From contig NZ_CADIJM010000002.1 of the NCBI RefSeq assembly GCF_902859585.1, positions 124,001 to 188,000 on the forward strand: 64,000 nt of DNA, read 5' to 3'. Below, one piece after another: positions 58,704 through 64,000 of the stretch. Made by a program: the position numbers and the translations under genes. Under the pieces are notes generated by a model, which saw only the letters and a list, made by a program, of their open reading frames with translations, searched no databases and was not told where the DNA came from. Within the stretch, counting starts at the first letter, position 1, and each line of letters starts with the position of its first letter. This DNA comes from Achromobacter animicus (GTDB lineage: Bacteria; Pseudomonadota; Gammaproteobacteria; Burkholderiales; Burkholderiaceae_B).

Positions 58704-60044
58704 TCAATGGGTCAGGTAGCCCCAGGCGAGGACGGCGGTGATGTGGATCACGCCGACCCACAGCATCATGATGACGGTATAGCCCATCACGTCGCGCAGC
58801 TTGAGCTTGGACAGGGCCAGCGCCGGCAGGATCCAGAAGGGCTGCACCAGATCGTTCCAGGCGTTGCCCAGCATGACGGCCATGGTCGTCTGGTTGAGCG
58901 CGCTGCCGATTTCCTTGGCGGCGTCGATCATGAACGGACCCTGGATGACCCAGTGGCCGCCGGCGGACGGCGCGAAGAAGTTGATGACGAACGAGCTGAT
59001 CAGCCCCCAGAACGGCAGCGTTTCAGGCGTGGCGACGTCGACGAAGACCGCGGAGATCGTGGTGACCAGACCCGAGGCGGCCATGATGGCCATGATGCCG
59101 GCGTAGAACGGGTACTGCAGGATGATCCCGGAGATGGTCTTGATGCCCTCGGTCAGCTTGGCGACGTAGGCGGCGGGCGTGCCGAGCAGGATGATGCCCA
59201 GGAACAGGATGATGAAGTTGATGAGGTTCAGGTCGAGCGAGCCGCCATCCATGAAGTGAAAGACGACGTAGGCCACGCCGAGCGCGCCGATCAGCATGCT
59301 GAGCAGGCGGCTGTTGTTGAGCTTGGAGGCGATGGTGCCCTTTTCGAGCATGTCTTCGGCGGCGTTGGACGCGTTGGCGTCGCGGTCGATGTTGGGGTCG
59401 ACTTCGACGATGGCCTCACCCTTCTTGGGGTGCAGCCAGGCGTTGAGCAGCGGCAGGGTGATGATGATGACCAGGCTGGTGAGCAGCATGGGCACGGAGA
59501 AGATGGTTTCCGACAGGGGGATGGTGCCCATCTGCGCGGCGGTGGGGTGGCCGGGCGTGGCGACCAGGACGGGGATGCTGGCGGACAGGCCCAGACCGTA
59601 CATGGTGAAGCCGCTGTAGGCGGCGGCGATGATCAGGGGGTAGTGAACACCCTTGACCTTCAAGGCCAGCTTCTTGGCGACGATGCCGCCGATGACAAGA
59701 CCAAAGCCCCAGTTCAGGTAGCTGCCGACGCCGCCGACGAGGGTGGCGACGATGATGGCGGTGTGCGGCTTGTGGACGTGGCTGACGATGCGGTTGAGCA
59801 GGCGGTCGGTGAGCGGTGCGGTGGCCAGCACGTAGCCCATTGCCAGGATGACGGCCATCTGGGTGGTGAAGGCCAGGAGGCTCCAGAAGCCTTTGCCCCA
59901 GGCGCGGGTGATGTCGCCGATGCCCTGGCCTTCGATGCCCATGGCCAGCAGCACGGTGAGCAAGGTGAGCGCGATCGCAAAGACGAAGGGATCGGGCAGA
60001 TACTTGCGCATCAGCTCGGTAAAGAATGAAGCCAATTTATTCAT
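58704..60044 (-). CDS. atoE: Short-chain fatty acid transporter (AtoE family)
   Basis: 446 aa with about 12 membrane helices. KYLPDPFVFAIALTLLTVLL, TQMAVILAMGYVLATAPL, NWGFGLVIGGIVAKKL and PSAGGHWVIQGPFMIDAAKE match the AtoE family, inner-membrane carriers for short-chain fatty acids such as butyrate or acetoacetate. Forms a likely operon with the upstream 3-hydroxyacyl-CoA dehydrogenase and downstream SDR. Confidence 0.9.
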   Translation of the reverse strand: MNKLASFFTELMRKYLPDPFVFAIALTLLTVLLAMGIEGQGIGDITRAWGKGFWSLLAFTTQMAVILAMGYVLATAPLTDRLLNRIVSHVHKPHTAIIVATLVGGVGSYLNWGFGLVIGGIVAKKLALKVKGVHYPLIIAAAYSGFTMYGLGLSASIPVLVATPGHPTAAQMGTIPLSETIFSVPMLLTSLVIIITLPLLNAWLHPKKGEAIVEVDPNIDRDANASNAAEDMLEKGTIASKLNNSRLLSMLIGALGVAYVVFHFMDGGSLDLNLINFIILFLGIILLGTPAAYVAKLTEGIKTISGIILQYPFYAGIMAIMAASGLVTTISAVFVDVATPETLPFWGLISSFVINFFAPSAGGHWVIQGPFMIDAAKEIGSALNQTTMAVMLGNAWNDLVQPFWILPALALSKLKLRDVMGYTVIMMLWVGVIHITAVLAWGYLTH

Positions 60045-60214
60045 GGTGCCTCCAACAACTCCGTAAGGCGGTTCTCTGATGTCCGGTGGCGCGAGTCATC
60101 GGGTGACGATGCGGGCGTGCCGGACGATTGCTTTTCTTTGTGTGGGTGGGCTCGTGGCCCGATGGCGCGGTCGGTCATGGCCGCCGCGCTTTTTGTGGAT
60201 GCTTGAGAACGGAC

Positions 60215-61150
60215 TCAGGAGCCGCTGGCTTTGCCGTTCAACCAGGCGGCCAGTTCGCCGAGGGCGGCGCTTTTCTCGCGCAGGACGCGTTCGCGGCGTT
60301 CGGGGCTCCAGGTGTAGAAGCCCTGGCCGCTTTTGGCGCCGATGTGGCCGCTGTCGACTTTGCTTTTGAGCAGGTCGGAGGGTTCGGTGCTGTTTTCGAG
60401 ATCTTTGTACAGGTAGCTGGCGATGGCGTAGTGAACGTCAATGCCGTTCATGTCGCGCTGTTCGAGGGGGCCGGACAGGGCGAGGCGGATGCCCAGGCTC
60501 CATTTGACGACTTCGTCAATATCCTCTGCGCTGGCGACGCCTTTCTCCAGCAGGGAGATGGCTTCGCGGGCGAGGGCGTGCTGGATGCGGTTGGCGATGA
60601 AGCCGGGGATGTCCTGACGCACGAGAACGGGGCGCTTGCCGCCGAAGCGCAGGGTGGCCATGACTTTGGCGACGGTGTCCTCGGAGGTGTCGTCGTTGCG
60701 GACGACTTCAACTAGGGGGATGACGTCGGCGGGGGTGAAGAAGTGGGTGCCGACAAAGCGGTCGCGGCGCTGGACGGCGCTGGCGATGGCGTTAATCGAC
60801 AACCCGGAGGTGTTGGTGGCGAAGAGGGTGTGCGCGGGGCACAGGGTGTCGAGCTTGGCGAAGATGCCGCGCTTGAGATCGAGGTTTTCGGGGACGGCTT
60901 CGATGACGAGGTCGCTGGTGGCGGCGGCTTCGAGGCCTGGTTCGAGGCGGATGCGCTGGATGGCTTGCTGGACTTGGCCGGGGGCGTAGACGTTTAGCTG
61001 GCGTTCGATGGTCTTCAACGCGCGCTCGAGGGCGCCTTCGACGGGGTCAATCAAAACGACGTCGAGTCCCTTCGAGGCGAACAGCGCGGCAATGCCGCTG
61101 CCCATGGCGCCTGCGCCGATGACGGCGAGATTCTTGAGGGGAGTGTCCAT
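60215..61150 (-). CDS. 3-hydroxyacyl-CoA dehydrogenase (3-hydroxybutyryl-CoA type)
   Basis: 311 aa, monofunctional length. NAD site LAVIGAGAMGSGIAALFAS, VIEAVPENLDLKR, catalytic His in FVGTHFFTPADVIPLVEVV and PGFIANRIQHAL. Oxidises a short-chain 3-hydroxyacyl-CoA. The ADVIPLVEVV variant of the usual AHLVPLVEV is also found in carnitine and other hydroxyacid dehydrogenases, so substrate is uncertain. Starts the SDR/AtoE cluster. Confidence 0.86.
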   Translation of the reverse strand: MDTPLKNLAVIGAGAMGSGIAALFASKGLDVVLIDPVEGALERALKTIERQLNVYAPGQVQQAIQRIRLEPGLEAAATSDLVIEAVPENLDLKRGIFAKLDTLCPAHTLFATNTSGLSINAIASAVQRRDRFVGTHFFTPADVIPLVEVVRNDDTSEDTVAKVMATLRFGGKRPVLVRQDIPGFIANRIQHALAREAISLLEKGVASAEDIDEVVKWSLGIRLALSGPLEQRDMNGIDVHYAIASYLYKDLENSTEPSDLLKSKVDSGHIGAKSGQGFYTWSPERRERVLREKSAALGELAAWLNGKASGS

Positions 61151-61267
61151 GATGGCTCGCTTGGTGCTTGCGGCTGCTGCTTGCAGGCGGACACGCGGGG
61201 ACCAGGGGTGATGCTGTCTCGTCCGGGGTGCCTTTCTGTGCGCGGCTTGGCCAGAAAAATCTTTGTG

Positions 61268-61299
61268 TTCTATATACGAACATTTGTGCGTGTATAGAA
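61268..61299. promoter_or_regulatory. AT-rich operator-like dyad upstream of the 3-hydroxyacyl-CoA dehydrogenase
   Basis: TTCTATATACG (61268-61278) and CGTGTATAGAA (61289-61299) are inverted copies with one mismatch and a 10-bp centre, 118 bp upstream of the dehydrogenase start. Probably the promoter/operator of the fatty-acid cluster. No regulator gene is adjacent. Confidence 0.55.
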
Positions 61300-61431
61300 T
61301 TTCTGTGGGGATAGTACTAAAAGTTGCTGGGGGTGGACAAATGGGGGGTTGGGGGTGTTCGGTGGGTGGACGGTGGGTGTGCCTGAGTGTTTCGCTGGCT
61401 GCGGGCTTGCGGTGGACGGCGTTCTTTTGAC

Positions 61432-61613
61432 GCCCGGCACGTCGTCGGCCTGGGGTGCGCGGGGCTACGATTGCGGTCCGGAGCCTTCGCTCCGGACTTG
61501 CCTAGGCGGCCCCCCCCCGTCGTCATCGTCGTTGTCGCCTCCGGCGACTGCCTTCCGATTCCCTCGGGCGCATCTACACGCCCCGCGCACCCCAGGCCGA
61601 CGACGCGCCGGGC
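61432..61613. repeat. 34-bp inverted repeat enclosing hairpins (foldback element)
   Basis: Arms 61432-61465 and 61580-61613 pair at 33 of 34 positions (one A/G difference at 61439). The 114-bp interior adds two perfect hairpins: GTCCGGAGC-CTTC-GCTCCGGAC (61476-61497) and GTCGCC-TCC-GGCGAC (61534-61548). No transposase and no terminal target duplication is visible. Could be a miniature mobile element, a dispersed repeat, a structured RNA or a rho-independent barrier. Confidence 0.8.
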
Positions 61614-61851
61614 TCGGTGGATTGAACTTGGCGGTCGCTGGGTCGAGCGGGGTTCTTGAGATTCTTATCTCGGCCGACGCGGGTTTGAAGCATCTTGCGA
61701 TGCCCGCCCCGCGACGGCCGCGCGGGCGGCCTGGCGGGGCTTACGCGGTGTCTTGCGTCGGTGTGATGACGCTTCGCGATTGCGCAGTGTCCTTGGTGTT
61801 TGACGCCGGCCGTGTGAATATGCCGTTCGACAAATCTGGTGGCGCACCGCT

Positions 61852-62673
61852 TCAAGTGCAGCGTTTGACCAGGTCCTTAAGCAGTCCGGTCAACTCATCA
61901 GGCTGCTCAAGCCCCGCAAGATGGGCCGCCCCTTCCAGCGCGTGACCCTGCGCGTGTGGCAATAGCCGCGCCACCGTGTAAGCGCGTTCCTGAATGTGAG
62001 GAAAGTCCAACTTGCCCCATACGATTGACGCAGGAACATCGATTGCTCCTAGCCGGGTGAACGCCTCAAAATCGTCGCGATTAGTACCGACGGGCGCTGC
62101 CGCCAGCGCAATAGCGTTCATTTCCAGAAACAAGCGGCGTGTCTCGCCGGTAACGCGCCCAGGATCCGCCAATGGGCCGTCCAAAAAGAGTTCAGCTTTG
62201 ATCTCGTTGATCCGGCCACGATCTGCGGCCGATTCCGCCTCGCGTTGACGCGCGACCATCTCCAGAATTACCGGCGGGTAGACGGGCGCTGGAGCGCCAT
62301 TGACGGTGGGTGAAATCAGCATCAGCCCGCGCACGCGGGCAGGGTGCATCAAGGTCGCATTCAGCGCGATGCTGGCGCCCTGAGAGCAGCCGGCCAAGAT
62401 CACCGGCGTGGAACCGGCCGTGGCGTCGATGACGGCTAACAAATCGGCGACGGCGGAGTGGTCCTGGGCTTGCGCGCGGGTTTCCCCAAAGCCCCGCCGG
62501 TCATACGCGATGGCTTGGTAATCCGGCCCGCTTGCTTTCAACTGCGCGCGCCACATGCGCCGGTCGCAGACGTTGGCGTGCAGGAAGACGACGGGCAAAC
62601 CGCTGCCCGCCGTTTCCACGGCGATCATGGCAGCGCCGGACGCGACCTGCAATGTCGAGTTCACCGAGTTCAT
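61852..62673 (-). CDS. Alpha/beta hydrolase family protein
   Basis: 273 aa. Nucleophile in AGCSQGAS, oxyanion region PVVFLHANVCDRRMWRAQL, RRGFGETRAQ and catalytic His near EGAAHLAGLEQPDEL. Fold of esterases, lactonases and haloalkane dehalogenases; specific substrate unknown. 13 bases upstream of ppc on the same strand. Confidence 0.82.
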   Translation of the reverse strand: MNSVNSTLQVASGAAMIAVETAGSGLPVVFLHANVCDRRMWRAQLKASGPDYQAIAYDRRGFGETRAQAQDHSAVADLLAVIDATAGSTPVILAGCSQGASIALNATLMHPARVRGLMLISPTVNGAPAPVYPPVILEMVARQREAESAADRGRINEIKAELFLDGPLADPGRVTGETRRLFLEMNAIALAAAPVGTNRDDFEAFTRLGAIDVPASIVWGKLDFPHIQERAYTVARLLPHAQGHALEGAAHLAGLEQPDELTGLLKDLVKRCT

Positions 62674-62685
62674 GGCTGGTGCCTC

Positions 62686-64000
62686 TTACCCCGAATTCCG
62701 CAGCCCCGCCGCGATTCCGTTGATCGTCAGGTGAATCGCGCGTTGCACGCGCTTGTCGACCTCTGCGCTGGGATTCTTCTGCACCGCGCGATGACGCCGG
62801 ATGAGATCAACCTGCAGGTAATTCAGCGGGTCGATATAGGCAAATCGTTCGCGCAGGGCGATCTGCAGCGTGGGGTTGTCGGCGAGCAGTTCGCGTTGGG
62901 TCAGCAGTTTCAGCATGCCGACAGTGCGGCCGTGTTCGGCGCTGATGGCGCCGAAGATGCGTTCGCGCAGGGCGCGTTGGGGGACGAGTTGGGCGTAGCG
63001 GGCGGCGATGGCGAGGTCGGATTTGGCCAGGACCATTTCCATGTTGGAGAGCAGGGTGCGGAAGGCGGGCCAGTCGCGGGCCATTTCGCGCAGTTGTGCA
63101 AGGCGGCCGCGGCGCGAGCGGGGGGCGTCGGGGGCGCCGGTTTCGAGATAGGCCTCGATGGCGGAGCCCATGCCGTACCAACCGGTGAGCATGAGGCGGC
63201 ATTGGGCCCAGGAGAAGCCCCACGGGATGGCGCGCAGGTCTTCGATGCGTTGGCCTTTCTTGCGGGAGGCGGGGCGCGAGCCGATGTTCAGGCCGGCGAT
63301 TTCGCTGATGGGGGTGGCGGCGAAGAAGTATTCGGCGAAGCCGGGGGTGTCGTAGACGAGGCCGCGGTAGGTGCGTTGCGCGGTGTCGGACATGAAGGAC
63401 ATGGCGGGGCCGTGGTGGGCCATGTGGGCGTCTTCGGCGCTGGTGGCTTCGGCGCGGGGGGCTAGGCTGGATTCGAGGGTGGCGGCGATGAGGAGTTCAA
63501 GGTGCCAGCGGCCGACTTCGGCGTCCTTGTATTTGCTCTGGATGACTTCGCCCTGCTCGGTCAGGCGGATCTGGCCGGCGACGGTGCCGGGGGGCTGGGC
63601 GAGGATGGCGTCGAAGCTGGAACCGCCGCCGCGTCCGACGGAGCCGCCGCGGCCGTGGAAGAGGCGCAGGCGGACGTTGCGGGTGGAGAAGACGTCGACG
63701 AGTGCGCGTTCGGCCTGGTAGAGCGACCAGTTGGACGTGAGGAAGCCGCCGTCCTTGTTGCTGTCGGAGTAACCCAGCATGACTTCCTGGGCGCCGTTTT
63801 GCGCAAGTTTTACGCGCTGGCGGATCTCGGGCAGGTCGAGCCAGGCGGCCATGATGTCGGCGCCGCGCTGCAAGTCGGGGATGGTTTCGAAGAGGGGGAC
63901 GACCATGAGGCCGTCTTCGGGGGCGATGTCTTGCCCGGCGGGGGCGATGAGGCCGGCCTCTTTCTGCAGGACCATGACTTCGAGCAGGTCGCTGAGGGTT
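62686..64000 (-). CDS. ppc: Phosphoenolpyruvate carboxylase, C-terminal part (5' partial)
   Basis: About 438 residues, running off the window edge; the ATG at 63975 is internal. [13 protein letters not shown], the glycine-rich catalytic loop [26 protein letters not shown] and the C-terminal [11 protein letters not shown] are diagnostic. Carboxylates PEP to oxaloacetate, an anaplerotic step. Bicarbonate could come from the carbonic anhydrase at 51168. Confidence 0.95.
   Translation of the reverse strand, partial: TLSDLLEVMVLQKEAGLIAPAGQDIAPEDGLMVVPLFETIPDLQRGADIMAAWLDLPEIRQRVKLAQNGAQEVMLGYSDSNKDGGFLTSNWSLYQAERALVDVFSTRNVRLRLFHGRGGSVGRGGGSSFDAILAQPPGTVAGQIRLTEQGEVIQSKYKDAEVGRWHLELLIAATLESSLAPRAEATSAEDAHMAHHGPAMSFMSDTAQRTYRGLVYDTPGFAEYFFAATPISEIAGLNIGSRPASRKKGQRIEDLRAIPWGFSWAQCRLMLTGWYGMGSAIEAYLETGAPDAPRSRRGRLAQLREMARDWPAFRTLLSNMEMVLAKSDLAIAARYAQLVPQRALRERIFGAISAEHGRTVGMLKLLTQRELLADNPTLQIALRERFAYIDPLNYLQVDLIRRHRAVQKNPSAEVDKRVQRAIHLTINGIAAGLRNSG

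Larger units (their letters stand above)
61151..61851. other. 701-bp gene-free region with foldback structure
   Basis: No ORF here has family similarity, a ribosome site and a matching codon pattern. It contains the operator-like dyad 61268-61299, the long inverted repeat 61432-61613, and small hairpins near 61672-61686. Base runs (e.g. a C8-9 tract near 61511-61518) also suggest non-coding DNA. Right end abuts the alpha/beta hydrolase stop. Confidence 0.7.

Noticed and set aside
57537-60029. 830-codon plus-strand frame across pcaR, SDR and AtoE genes
   Set aside because: Spans three well-supported genes on the other strand or frame; no domain, low-complexity Asp/Gly/Gln content.
61349-61945. 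198-codon plus-strand frame in the gene-free region
   Set aside because: Runs through the inverted repeats and into the antisense of the hydrolase gene, with no ribosome site or family similarity.

Overview
The window is GC-rich, densely coded chromosomal DNA from a betaproteobacterium, most likely Alcaligenaceae (Achromobacter or Bordetella type). Three things point there: the hemA-prfA-prmC-grxD-ubiX block, three orphan Bug-type tripartite-tricarboxylate binding proteins with their own catabolic genes, and many divergent LysR/IclR regulator-target pairs. The assignment rests on gene content and style, not on a database search. I see no rRNA, CRISPR array, prophage or transposase.

Layout. 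1-2059: 3' end of an otnK-like kinase, a GntR/FadR regulator and a LysR regulator. 2232-12742: the most distinctive block, with an MHS-type MFS permease, a DUF2817 metallopeptidase-like enzyme, a spermidine/putrescine-type ABC transporter (permease, ATPase, permease, Tat-exported binding protein), two metal-dependent amidohydrolases and a COG0523/CobW GTPase. It reads as uptake and hydrolysis of an unidentified cationic or amide compound. 12743-15029: a ZnuD-like TonB receptor with a His-rich loop, behind a strong terminator and a paired Zur-like operator. 15111-22504: hydroxypyruvate-isomerase-like enzyme, Bug protein, glycine-zipper protein, RhtA-like and LysE-like exporters, an Lrp regulator and a large MscS channel. 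22775-23081: two identical tRNA-Phe genes in a 106-bp duplication. 23416-27727: hemA, prfA, prmC, grxD, ubiX.

27832-38721: accessory metabolism, with a DUF6817-like protein, an orphan MetQ-like protein paired with acireductone dioxygenase, a LysR/enolase-superfamily/Bug unit, and an IclR-controlled operon (Bug protein, acyl-CoA ligase, citryl-CoA-lyase-like enzyme, SDR) that looks like a pathway for an unidentified organic acid. 38767-41528: sulfite reductase cysI with its DUF934 partner and a DUF2970 peptide. 41602-50932: a LysR/DUF3100 transporter pair, a LysR-controlled set of two F420-reductase-like Rossmann enzymes plus an SDR, a charged orphan protein, an AraC/SDR pair and a GST. 51168-52917: beta-carbonic anhydrase, an FxLYD-like periplasmic protein and a PsiF-like protein.

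53063-57894: a beta-ketoadipate cluster (pcaI, pcaJ, catC, a YciI protein, pcaD, a cyclase-family enzyme) with a divergent PcaR-type IclR regulator and paired operator palindromes. 57948-61150: SDR, AtoE-like short-chain fatty acid transporter and 3-hydroxyacyl-CoA dehydrogenase. 61151-61851 is a 701-bp gene-free stretch holding a 34-bp near-perfect inverted repeat (61432-61465 / 61580-61613). The window ends with an alpha/beta hydrolase and the C-terminal part of ppc.

The best candidates for something undescribed are the ABC/amidohydrolase/COG0523 operon with its zinc-flavoured neighbourhood, the IclR-controlled ligase/lyase operon, and the foldback element at 61.4-61.6 kb. Signals recur between divergent regulator-target pairs (2.1, 31.4, 37.9, 42.6 and 57.0 kb) and can be tested directly.
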